A stretch of 64,000 nucleotides of DNA from Dicyema japonicum (lineage: Eukaryota > Dicyemida > Rhombozoa > Dicyemidae): positions 637,695-701,694 of the forward strand of contig RDEW01000026.1 of NCBI GenBank assembly GCA_011109175.1. The letters are read 5' to 3'. Under the pieces are notes generated by a model. That model did no database searches. It had not been told where the DNA came from and saw only the letters and a program-made list of their open reading frames with translations. This document shows positions 55,860-64,000 of this stretch, in pieces. A program made the translations under genes and the position numbers. Each line of letters begins with the position of its first letter. The first letter of the stretch is position 1.

Positions 55860-57140
55860 CCAATCACTTACTTTTTATTGATGACCTAAAATATAGAGAA
55901 GGAAGATGAGGATGATGAATAAGTTGATGAGTATTTCAGTGTGGTTGTAGTGTTGAGAAGTCTGTCACAAATCTTGAGTATATGAAAGATATAAAATTTC
56001 TGATAGACACAAAGACTATTGCTACCTCAGTGTTTTATAGGAGGCATGCTCACAATCATATAATCCGTGTTATTTCAAATATTGGAAGGTGTGGACTCTT
56101 TGGATTATTAATTTCATAAATATCATTTGCTTTTTATGGATGATTTGAAAATATTTGCTAAGAAGAGATAACAATTACTAGGATGATGGAAGACAAAAGT
56201 AGCATTTAAATCAGATGGACTTGAGAAAAACAGTGACAAGTAGGCTACCAATGTGGAATGCTTATTAAAGGATTTGATTGAACAGAGGGATATCGATATC
56301 TTGGAGTGTTAGATGAATGGAGTAACACTAAAACAGGAAATTTTACAAAAAATAGAAAAAGAATAGGTTTGACGAAACTGAATACAGAGAATAGATTCAA
56401 AGCAATAAATGAATACGCACTTCCACTTAACAATTGCTATATTGTAACCTGTATGCCAATCATGTTTAAGCTGATGACCAAATTGCTGGATAATGAGATG
56501 ACCAAATTGTCGAATACACAGTCTTAGGCCTATATGGTTCATCATCTTTGTAGTGATAGGTGGAGTATTAATTTGAACTATAATAGGTATCAAATAGGCA
56601 AGGTAATACTTAAAAGGACCATCCTTTAGGTTTATATCACGCCTCCACTCCTCTTTGTTTTCTGATTGGAACCAAAGTAAATACCAGTACGTTGTGAGGG
56701 TTTTTGTTTTAGTACAAACAATTTCATTTTATTGGTTCCACGCTCTAACAACCAAAGAGCACTACTTCACAAAGGTCTGTGCCATGGAGTTTTTTGATAG
56801 TACATAATATTCAAAGTCTGTGACTAACACACAAGTATGTAGAGAGTTAGTAATAGTCCTAGAGGAACACGAAGGAAATAAGTTTTGGGTGGTTCCGAAA
56901 CTCCAATTTCCCTTATGCAACAAGTTAACCTTCACTGTGGACAAATCCCTCAAATGAATTTGTGAATGGCATCGTTGCTATGTAAGACTTCACTAAATGC
57001 AAGGAATTTGTTCCTAAAACAAATCATTGAGTATTATTCAAGTGTTTAAAAATTAAATGAGTATGCTATCTCGTTGCTAAACTGCTACATATGTGTCGTG
57101 GAACTAGATCCCAGAGAGTATGATGAGATTGATGTTATGG
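55860..57140 (+). mobile_element. Chimeric R4 fragments (B-like joined to A-like)
   Basis: 55860-56440 is R4-B-like: TTNHLLFIDDLK at 55860, again FHKYHLLFMDDLKIFAKK at 56115-56165, then GLTKLNTENRFKAINEYALP with LNNCYI. At 56445 it jumps to an earlier RT segment of R4-A type, VTCMPIMFKLMTKLLDNEMT, and continues A-like: NLNYNRYQIGKVILKRT (about 56573), LLCKTSLNARNLFL-type (about 56975) and LNEYAISLLNCYICVVELDP (about 57055-57115). Two templates or two insertions are mixed. All dead. Confidence 0.65.
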
Positions 57141-57313
57141 TCCTTCTAATTTTCTAAGTATTTCACTTTCACGTAGAGAAAATTGGATATCAGTTTCAAT
57201 CTGGGAACTTAAAAAACCACAATTACTCCTCTGTCAACCTGTTCAACGACCTCTGGGAAGTCGAACTGGATGATGGCGGTTATTGAGCGGCCACATAGCT
57301 TTCGCTCCCAAAG
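57141..57313. other. Spacer at the 5' side of a Jockey-like LINE
   Basis: No motif recognised. The reading frame that leads into the 2A-like site opens near 57240. Confidence 0.35.
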
Positions 57314-57811
57314 ATCGGATTAGAACTCCTAATCTTAGCTGGGGACATCGAACAGAACCCTGAGCCCCCAAAAATTGGAAATTTCTAAATTTTATTCAAT
57401 TTAACATAAAAAGCCTTGTACACAAATCCACTGAGTCTATTATCTTTCTCACTACTTACAAAATAGATATTGCCTTCCTATAGGAAACGACTATTCAGAA
57501 AATCAATTCTTCTTTATTTCAAAAATTATTCAATTTTTCCCCGTCAAACACTGGAGGCTGTGTAACCTTCATACACAAGTCTATTCCTTTCTTTGATATT
57601 TCTACTCGAACACACGGTCTGTTTTAGGTTAACAATCACATTGAGCTTACTTCCATCCTTGTCAAAATAAACCGCACAACTTACACATTCGTAAATATTT
57701 ACATCCTATCACCCGGTCTCTGTATGAAACAATATTCCCCAAACTGGCTGAATTACAAACGAATCAAAATGCCATAATCTGCGGAGACCTAAACGCAAAG
57801 ATCCACTTTCG
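57314..57811 (+). mobile_element. Jockey/CR1-like LINE 5' part: 2A-like site and endonuclease
   Basis: At 57341-57367 the frame reads GDIEQNPEP, like the DxExNPGP ribosome-skipping motif known from the start of some non-LTR retrotransposon proteins, here with E for G. An endonuclease begins in the next frame at about 57396: FIQFNIKSLVHKSTESIIFL then TTYKIDIAFL, a stop in place of Q, ETT. GGCVTFIHKSIPFFDIS follows, and IICGDLNAKIHF at about 57772-57806 carries the catalytic D and N. The sequence is cut at 57811 by the TAA-type tail of a minus-strand LINE-C. It probably belongs to the family of 1-1500 and 62397-64000. Confidence 0.65.
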
Positions 57812-59015
57812 TTATTATTATTATTTAAGCATTTCAAGAGAGCCACATTAATAATAGCATGTGCAGCAAAAGAAACAAAATTAGATTTCATCCTTTTCTA
57901 ACCTCATCTGTTCCTAGCCAAGGCTCTCATGATGTCCAGGTCGTCGGCATTTTTTAGATTTCTTTTAATATTGATTAGGTCTTTTTGTAAAACTATTGGC
58001 AGTGTTGTTCTAGGTCTTCCACGATAGCGGGCTTCTTGACTAACATAGTATGTTTCCATAGATATTTTCGGTAGGGATGTTAATTTTATCCTCAGAACGT
58101 GTCCGAAGAACTTCCATCGGGATTCCAGTACTTCTAAGCTGCTGCATCTCTTTATATAAATTCCTCAATATTTTCGTAGGCCAAGTAGTTCCTGTTATTT
58201 TTCTTAGCTGACCTCTGTGGAACGAGTCTAGTTTTTCCATATCCGCTGATGAGGTCGCTCAAGTTCCAGTGTTATATAAAAGTACGGGTTTTATGAATGA
58301 GTCGTATAATAGGATTCTCATTTTCGTGTTGATACCTCTTTGATTGAGCCATAGATTCTTCAGTTTATATAACTCAGCATTGGCTAGAGTTTTCCTACGT
58401 AAGATATCTTCGCTATCTCACATAAGTGAACCGAGTATTTTTACTTGTCGCTACTTCTCTTCTAGGACATTGTTCATCCTTCTTATCTCTGTGAGTTGTT
58501 TTCTCTCTGTTAACAGTAAGAAACCATTTCCCTAGTACATTTAGTGCTTTTTCTAATAGGTGTTCCAGGACCTCTTTGTCTTTAGAAATTAGGCCTACAT
58601 CGTCCGCGTAGATCACTTCTTCCGTCTTTCCTTGGTATAATGGTCAAGTTCCCTCATAGCGACTTAAAAATAAATTTTGAATGGTAGAGGAGAAAGGGAG
58701 TCTCCTTGTGGAGTGCCCGTAATTGTTTCAAATTTTCTTGAATAGGTCTTTCCGACTCTCACAAAGAGTTCAGTTTTGGAAAGTAGAATTCGGGTCATCC
58801 TTAGACTCGACTCATCAAGAAATCCGCTCAGCACCTTTCAGCATTAACTTGTTCCTGTTAACCGTGATAGGTCAATTCCAGAATATTGTGGCGTTACGGT
58901 ATCTTTGATATGTTGCACACCTCCATATGTGACTTCAGACCGCATCAGCTGTGGATCTCCCATCTCTTTCGTTAACCGGTCAAAAAGATAATGAGAGGTG
59001 GAATTTAGATTCTAT
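57812..59015 (-). mobile_element. LINE-C, 5'-truncated copy with TAA tail
   Basis: The tail is TTAAATAATAATAATAA at the left end, preceded by GGCTCTCTTGAAATGC. C-terminal part: MEKLDSFHRGQLRKITGTTW, PTKILRNLYKEMQ (58240-58150), then RT with VIYADDVGLISKDKEVLEHL and GKWFLTVNREKT (58618-58490), GTPQGDSLSPLPFKI-type (about 58720-58680) and STADAVW (about 58940). It interrupts the Jockey endonuclease at 57811. Many indels. Confidence 0.75.
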
Positions 59016-59016
59016 C

Positions 59017-59247
59017 TCAACTTGAACATTTAGTCATCCTCAATGACAAAAAATCCAGAGCAGGACACTCCAATACTTCTCTAGACCTCTCTTTATGTTC
59101 TCCATCGATGTCGCGTAAAGTTATATATGACCTCCATTCATAACCCAATTCTTCTTTCAATCGAACTACTCTATTGTTAGGCACCGGAAAACCATAAATT
59201 ATGTCCAAATTGCTATCAGATTTTTCCATAAAAAATTCAAATCGCAT
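59017..59247 (-). other. Reading frame of 76 codons, unassigned
   Basis: Reads NRVVRLKEELGYEWRSYITL and LRDIDGEHKERSREVLECP. It matches no element domain I can place. It lies between LINE-C and R4-B pieces and could belong to either 5' region or to something else. Confidence 0.2.
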
Positions 59248-59325
59248 AATGCCGTTTTATTCAAGATCAGGAATGTCATTAATTGAAGCAATCGTTCCCA
59301 ACTTTAATAGTCAAATTACAGTTAA

Positions 59326-59814
59326 TCAACAAGAGGAAATTGGAATGATGGAATAATTAGCACCAAACAAAACTTGAGGTAATGAGGGGACTTTATACAG
59401 TCGACAAAAAGTAGAATGTACACAGCCATGCATCCAGTATTGACAGGACCAAATTAAAGATAAATCTTTCTCTATGAATAATTTTTCTACTTCCACCTGT
59501 TTTAGGTGATCTTGAGATGTGTTTCTCACTTGTATTAGAATTATCTCATTCTTGATTTTGTTATATACGAAGATATCTGGTTTGTTGAACTGTATTTTTG
59601 TTTTACTCAGAATCGACTTTTATCTTAATATTCTGATAAAATCGACTGAATGCCTTTCAACTTTCTAGCCCTTTTGATTCCATATACTCTGTATAAATGG
59701 AGATGTAAGCATTTTACAACTTCGTTTTGTCCTCGGGCGTAATCACTATTCAACATTCTACCACACTGACTGACCAGGTGGTCAACAGTCTTCCTGTTTT
59801 TCTTGCAATGGTTA
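59326..59814 (-). mobile_element. R4-B copy 4, 3' part (knuckle and nuclease)
   Basis: TLCNHCKKNRKTVDHLVSQC then GRMLNSDYARGQNEVVKCLH and YGIKRARKLKGIQSIL (59820-59640), then VQFNKPDIFVYNKIKNEIIL-like sequence (about 59600-59530) and HLKQVEVEKL (59510-59480). It continues upstream at 60902 beyond the 1071-bp insertion. Confidence 0.75.
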
Positions 59815-59859
59815 CATAATGTGTCGCGAGCCACAGCAGTTACCGTCTATTTTCATTTC

Positions 59860-60178
59860 AGCCGGGTGGCATAGTGGTTAGGTGTCGGGCTAAAGTGACT
59901 TAGGTTACGGGTTCGATTCTCGCCGCTGATCATCTGGTGGAAGGTTCCACGCATCTACGATGCTAAATGGGTTTGACGAGTGACGCCGTCATCAGTGAAT
60001 ACTCACTGCGGAACTGGATTGTCTAGAAAGGACACTCACACAAGAAAGAGAAGTGAAGATCATTCCTTGGTTCTACGATTAGTTAAAATTAACTGTTCTT
60101 TACTTAAATAAAGTGTGTGTCCTGCCTATGCGTAGCTATATTACGGCTCTCGTGAAAAAGCTGTTATTAATTATATTA
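59860..60178 (+). mobile_element. tRNA-derived SINE, copy 2
   Basis: Begins AGCCGGGTGGCATAGTGGTT. Box A TGGCATAGTGG at 59867-59877 fits TRGYNNARNGG. Box B GGTTCGATTCT at 59910-59920 fits the tRNA promoter. A unique body of about 240 bp follows, then GGCTCTCGTGAAAAAGC and an ATT-rich tail to about 60180. Collinear with 43226-43539 (opposite strand), differing at scattered sites and a few small indels. Two independent insertions of one family. Confidence 0.85.
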
Positions 60179-60201
60179 TTTGTATCCCAAAAAATCACAA
60201 G

Positions 60202-60393
60202 ATGCTCTTAATTAGTAAAGAAGAAATGAGGACTATTGCTCAGGAGATTCACCAGAAAAATCACTGTGGACATAACGTTCTGGATGCGCTTTGTCGTAGG
60301 AGATTTTGCGCTATCAAAAGAACTGTTATTCGTCAAGTTGTAAAATACTGCAAATTTGCAGTGCCTCTCAAGCAGTACCTCTATCGAAAATGA
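60202..60393 (+). pseudogene. Integrase-type HHCC zinc-binding fragment
   Basis: 63 codons: MRTIAQEIHQKNHCGHNVLD, RRRFCAIKRTVIRQVVKYCK and FAVPLKQY. H-x3-H followed about 30 residues later by C-x2-A resembles the N-terminal zinc-binding domain of retrovirus-like or transposon integrases, with the last Cys replaced by Ala. No catalytic core follows, so it is a fragment. Downstream acidic readings (DGEDNVESVDNIAEL, about 60567-60611) may be part of the same protein. Confidence 0.4.
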
Positions 60394-60901
60394 TGGCTTC
60401 AGATGACAAGAGTGAATAAAGCACATTTGAAAGGCTGTGTTTTTATACAATCAAACGCCTCACTCATCAACAGGTAACTTTGTGCTTTATTTTTTTTGTA
60501 GGTGTTAGTCCGTTTCAGAGATATCGAGGGATTCCGGATACAACACCATTGTGAAAAATACTAGACGGTGAAGACAACGTGGAAAGTGTGGATAATATTG
60601 CTGAATTAACAGAGCCAGACGGTAAAGACAGCCCGAAACATATAGTAAAGGTTTTTTGTCTATAATGTTACAAAAATGATTACAAATTTGATTTTTCTCG
60701 GGTAGACATGAATTCTCCCTACAACAAAATAAACACAAACAGCAACTTACAACAAAATAACACACCGTATTAAAAAGATAATTATCAATAATTAATGTTT
60801 GCTTTAAAATAATTGATTATTTTATTTTTTGACAATGATTGATATTGATTTCAGCTATCAGAAATAACGTCTGTGGCTCGGAACCTGCTGTGGCATAATG
60901 T

Positions 60902-61480
60902 TCCCGACGTAGAAAAGAAAAAATTCTTGTCTATCAAGAGGCAATACATTACTTTACTTCTTGGGCCGATATTTTTGTTGACAACTATTCTTGAGAACAT
61001 AACTTCCCCCATCTTCAAAACACCCAAATATACAAAGTCTAACAGCATGATAACGATTTATTTTTTTTTAAAATGACTTTTCCGAATTCATCTCCAGGCC
61101 GGAAACATGAAAGAACTCGCGAACAACTTCCATCATTTGAATAACAGTGTCTTCTTTTAGCTTAAATATCATTAGATCGTCAAAAAAACAAATGATTGGT
61201 AGAATTAGTCAGAGTATTAGGATCCTCCTGATTAATTTATAGTTTTGGGGACATAGAGTTAAGGGTCTGCTTTAGGGTTCCATTACCAGAATCTCCTTGC
61301 AGAATTCCACGTCCCAGCTTTACAGAACCAATTCTTCTTCCATCTAAATGGAGATATACAGTCCACATCTTGACTATGGTCTTTACAAAGTTAACAATCC
61401 AACTAAGTGTTCCTTAAGAGTCCAATACATTAAATAAAAATTCATGATCAACAGAATCAAAAGAATAGATGATATAATTA
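60902..61480 (-). mobile_element. R4-B copy 4, upstream part (RT), rearranged
   Basis: The minus strand reads SWIVNFVKTIVKMWTVYLHL, DGRRIGSVKLGRGILQGDSG (about 61405-61285), INQEDPNTLTNSTNHLFF (about 61250-61190) and, after a jump, PRSKVMYCLLIDKNFFFSTS (about 60965-60905). This is the same order as 15590-15860 and 16645-16715 of the best copy, with the intervening part deleted. Confidence 0.75.
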
Positions 61481-61905
61481 ATTATACCTATTGATTATTT
61501 ATGACCTAATTGGGCTAATATTGAAATCAAATTATATGTGATTCACCACCAAACAAAATTTACTACACTAATCCATATATTCAAACAATGATGAAACACT
61601 CACCATGTTCTGTTGTAAAACTGAGTCATCCGTAAAATGTTCTCTTTACGACTCTATTCAAACTTAGTCATCCTGCAATGTAAATAACCCCTGTGGTCAT
61701 CACCCGTATGGAATGTCAACTTGGGTATTCTCTTAATATGGGTGTGCAGCGCATGAAACACCAATACAGGTAATAGGCCCCAAGAAGAGAAGGCTGAATT
61801 AGAGGGACGTTATAAAATAATTACTTTTAAATAAGCATTGTTAATGTTTTTGAGTTTGGTAGTCCATAAAATTATTAACCCAAAAAGTGATTTATTAGCA
61901 AAAAA
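61481..61905. other. Spacer, nothing assigned
   Basis: Short Cys/His-containing readings on the plus strand (NPCGHHPYGMSTW at about 61697-61733) and Arg/Lys-rich ones on the minus strand overlap each other. Short GT-AG intervals could join several of them. Nothing decisive. Confidence 0.3.
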
Positions 61906-62314
61906 TTAAATCCCAAAACTAAGTTGTCTTTTTCTAAGTAAAAGACTAATTCCCAGCATAATGAAACAGCCAGTTAAGAATAAGGTAATATGACGAGTCT
62001 CATGAATACCATGTGGAATGCAGGGCGTCTTATATATGAACTGACCGCATCCACCGTTAAAATAATGATTCCCATACTTACAAGCTGTAAAGTCATCATT
62101 ACTAGAGCATTCCTTGCACTCCCTAAAGTTAATTTTCCAATCAGGACAAATGATGTCTTGTTTTAGTCACTTAACCAACCATGTTTGGAGATACTGAACC
62201 CAAATAGAAAGTGATAGACTCCCAAGAAAACATACCCCCTTAAATAGTACATTAATTATACCCAATCATAGTTATGAGTACTATGAGCACTGATAGCAAC
62301 AAAGCACTACGCAT
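61906..62314 (-). CDS. JTB: JTB-like membrane protein, three exons, two 23-nt introns
   Basis: Start 62314-62312, stop TAA 61908-61906. Exons 62314-62262, 62238-62180 and 62156-61906 join in frame to 120 residues. Both introns (62261-62239, 62179-62157) are 23 nt, GT to AG. N-terminus: MRSALLLSVLIVLITMIGG, a signal or anchor sequence. The ectodomain has six cysteines (C41, C51, C54, C63, C74, C83) with spacing x9, x2, x8, x10, x8. One membrane span follows at about 94-111, then RKRQL and a short cytosolic tail. The cysteine ladder, the roughly 28 residues between the last Cys and R-x-RQL, and the size all fit the jumping translocation breakpoint (JTB) family, known to me in animals (recalled, not searched). 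JTB is linked to cytokinesis and growth control. A LINE tail lies a few bases upstream of the ATG. Confidence 0.7.
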
Positions 62315-62317
62315 ATT

Positions 62318-62350
62318 TAATTATGATTATTATTATTAAAGCCAAAGAAA
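62318..62350 (-). mobile_element. LINE 3' tail remnant next to the JTB-like start codon
   Basis: On the minus strand TTGTTTCTTTGGCTTTAATA then ATAATAATCATAATT, the same tail as at 855-900. It ends about 4 bp from the JTB-like ATG, so it would lie in or replace the 5' leader. Confidence 0.55.
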
Positions 62351-62396
62351 CAATATTAATTTATTAATTAATGTAAATAATAAAAAGCATGCTATT

Positions 62397-64000
62397 TTGA
62401 ACGATAAACATGGTGACATCTCCGGACTTATCCGTCTGCTCACCTCGTCTTTCCCGATCATTAATTGGACGGTCCGTTATGCCCTCCGGAGCGACCACCA
62501 TTCAATGATAATGAAGCTGAACTGCGAACCACGCTTTGTACCGAAGCCTATTCATTTCTATGATTACAAAAATGCAAATTGGACTGGCTTTACAAATTTC
62601 GTTGATTCAAAACTGCAACATTTCCAACCTGAAAATTTCTCCTCCAAAGACAAAGCTGTATATTATTTCAACAAAATAATCATTGACGGGAGAAATATTT
62701 TTATCAGACGGGCGAAAAATTGAAATACGACTCAAAAACAAAAAAAATAATTATGGAAAGAAACAACCTTAAGAGAATGATACATCGTTCACGAGAGGTC
62801 ATTAATCGAATCAGGTCACTAACATTCTTATCAACGAAAAGCACAAACAACACCCAAAGGAAGAAACTTTGCGAATCTCTGCTGCCATGAATAATCAGAC
62901 CTCAATTTCCAACATGTGGAAGGTGTTGAGACGTCTTAAGAAACCAGAAAACGAAGATAACAAAAAATAATGTCAGCTCAATCTGAATAAACTTATGAAT
63001 CATTTTATCCGATTCAATAACATTCTTTATTAAAAAATAACACACAACCAAAAATAAACAGAAATTTAATCAAAATGGCCCCGCTGACTTATTTTCTTCC
63101 TAAAGATGTATACAAAGCAACATCGATTCAGATAAAAACAAACTCATGTGGCCCAGATGGAATTGCTTTTATTCTGCTGAAACACTTGGGACAAACATCA
63201 ATAAATGCATTAACAAACATCTACAACACCTCGCTAATCATAAATACCATAACGACTCAATGGAAACTATCAAAAATTCGACCAATATTGAAGCCGGGAA
63301 GACCGAAGAACGATCCCGGCTCTTACAGACCAGTTTCCCTTATATGTGTTTTGTCGAGGATCCTGGAGAAACTGGTCCTAAAAGTTATTCGCCCTTTTCT
63401 CCACAACCTACATTCCAACATGGCTTCAAGGAAGGATTATCAACAACCTCCTTCCTAACAACATTAATGAAGCTCATAACTGAAGGACACAAAAACAAGC
63501 CAAAACAGGAAAAATCGGTCATATGTACGATCGACATTCAAAAAGCTTTCGACTCTGTCCCAAGAAAGATCCTCATACGAAAAATATTTTTGACAAAAAT
63601 TGATGCACCATTAAAGTTATAGTTAGCAGATTTCTTAAGTGGACGCCGAGGGAAAGTGTCCGTCGGAAACAAGAGTTCCAGATCGGGATTATTACCCAAT
63701 GGTGTACTCCAGGGATCTCCTCTGTCACCAATCTTCTTTAATTTGTTTTTGAATGATCTCCCCGTACCTATGAATAATAATGACATGCTACTTTCCTATG
63801 CCGATGACATAGTAGAAACGTAAATGTCGAACATGCTAAGAAAGACTACAAGGAATACTAAATAACATATTTGGATGGTTGTGCGAAAATCGATTAAATG
63901 CATGTTCCGAAAAGTCAGCAGTCACTCTATTTACTAAGAATAGAATGATGGGAACGCAAACAATTGATGTCACGTTAAATGGAGTACCTATACCACAAAA
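62397..64000 (+). mobile_element. Jockey/CR1-like LINE, endonuclease end and RT, runs off the window
   Basis: 62397-62723: C-terminal endonuclease with INWTVRYALRSDHHSMIMKL (D-H pair) and a linker. RT: SCGPDGIAFILLKHLGQTSI, ILKPGRPKNDPGSYRPVSLI (63140-63350), after a frameshift FQHGFKEGLSTTSFLTTLMK, VICTIDIQKAFDSVPRKILI (63410-63570, first catalytic D), one premature TAG at 63620-63622, then LLPNGVLQGSPLSPIFFNLF with LNDLP and LLSYADDIVET (63690-63820), and a second stop at about 63822. Downstream ATLFTKN-like sequence and IDVTLNGVPIP continue to the window end. The most complete Jockey-type RT here. Its 5' side is truncated. Confidence 0.8.

Larger units (their letters stand above)
59823..60893. 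mobile_element. Unclassified 1071-bp element with 8-bp target duplication in R4-B
   Basis: CATAATGT occurs at 59815-59822 and 60894-60901. Removing everything between, plus one copy, restores the R4 frame as STSGTLCNHC, so the insertion is proven. The ends share CGAGCCACAG and GCCACAGCAG in inverted orientation, but at different distances from the edges, so the inverted repeats are imperfect. Inside are the SINE at 59860-60178 and an integrase-like zinc-finger frame at 60202-60393. An 8-bp duplication suggests hAT. The interior does not confirm it. Confidence 0.65.

Noticed and set aside
59860-59935. tRNA gene
   Set aside because: Box A and B are present but there is no acceptor stem or 3' half, and an identical head with the same long body occurs at 43226-43539, so it is a SINE.
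60471-60498. 28-nt intron (GTAACT...TTGTAG) inside the 1071-bp element
   Set aside because: GT-AG ends and a T-rich stretch look good, but the flanking readings do not join into a convincing protein. Short GT-AG intervals are frequent in AT-rich DNA.
61610-61775. Small Cys/His-rich plus-strand gene joined by 25- and 36-nt introns
   Set aside because: The joins are possible but the product has no recognised pattern, and the opposite strand offers an equally open reading.
1-64000. CRISPR array, prokaryotic operon or phage region
   Set aside because: No spaced repeats, ribosome-binding sites or bacterial gene families. The content is eukaryotic transposable elements.

Overview
Eukaryotic, moderately AT-rich DNA made almost entirely of transposable elements, most of them broken, nested or inverted. 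Two loci read as ordinary host genes, both on the minus strand and both interrupted by 22-24 nt GT-AG introns: 21846-22725 (five exons, 261 aa, unrecognised) and 61906-62314 (three exons, 120 aa, JTB-like membrane protein). JTB is known to me as an animal gene family, and introns of about 25 nt are described from dicyemid mesozoans, so my best guess is a dicyemid or similarly reduced metazoan. That is inference, not identification.

Element families (labels are mine). LINE-A: PHD finger, reverse transcriptase (RT) and C-terminal PD-(D/E)XK-like nuclease (1540-3340 +, 3836-4268 -, 19295-19500 -, 25400-27722 + with its tail at 30772-30810). LINE-C: RTE-like, with one almost intact full-length copy (27723-30745 -, 26-bp target duplication) and many fragments. 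LINE-D: a second RTE-like element (about 45594-48490 -). R4/Dong-like elements with a restriction-like endonuclease: subfamily A (5627-7830 -, 30838-33845 -, 53420-53990 +) and subfamily B/C (13940-17500 +, 33870-36850 +, 43990-50330 - split, 59326-61480 - split). Jockey/CR1-like LINEs (1-1500, 4690-5490, 57314-57811, 62397-64000). A gag-bearing I/R1-like LINE (18050-19165, 37420-39910). A Helitron (about 9250-13550). Four pogo/Tigger elements (7847-9145, 23513-25259, 50994-52450, 54038-55472). Several hAT remnants, and two copies of a tRNA-derived SINE.

Layout. 1-9.1 kb: broken LINEs and a pogo copy. 9.2-17.5 kb: Helitron followed by the best-kept R4-B copy. 17.5-25.3 kb: LINE-I, hAT and LINE-C remnants, the five-exon host gene and a pogo element. 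25.4-40.2 kb: LINE-A carrying a nested full-length LINE-C, then a head-to-head R4-A/R4-C pair, then a 5'-inverted LINE-I. 40.2-43.7 kb: AT-rich DNA with a possible RNA polymerase III subunit fragment, a 5'-inverted LINE-C and a SINE. 43.7-52.7 kb: a hAT-like frame about 9 kb long enclosing R4-B (itself split by LINE-D) and a pogo copy. 52.7-61.5 kb: a mosaic of pogo, R4, Jockey and LINE-C, plus a 1.07-kb element with an 8-bp target duplication. 61.5-64 kb: the JTB-like gene, then a Jockey-like LINE running off the window edge.

The elements do not form a pathway. They share hosts, insertion sites and, for the SINE and LINE-C, a similar 3' end that suggests the SINE borrows LINE-C machinery. 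I saw no CRISPR array, rRNA or free-standing tRNA gene.
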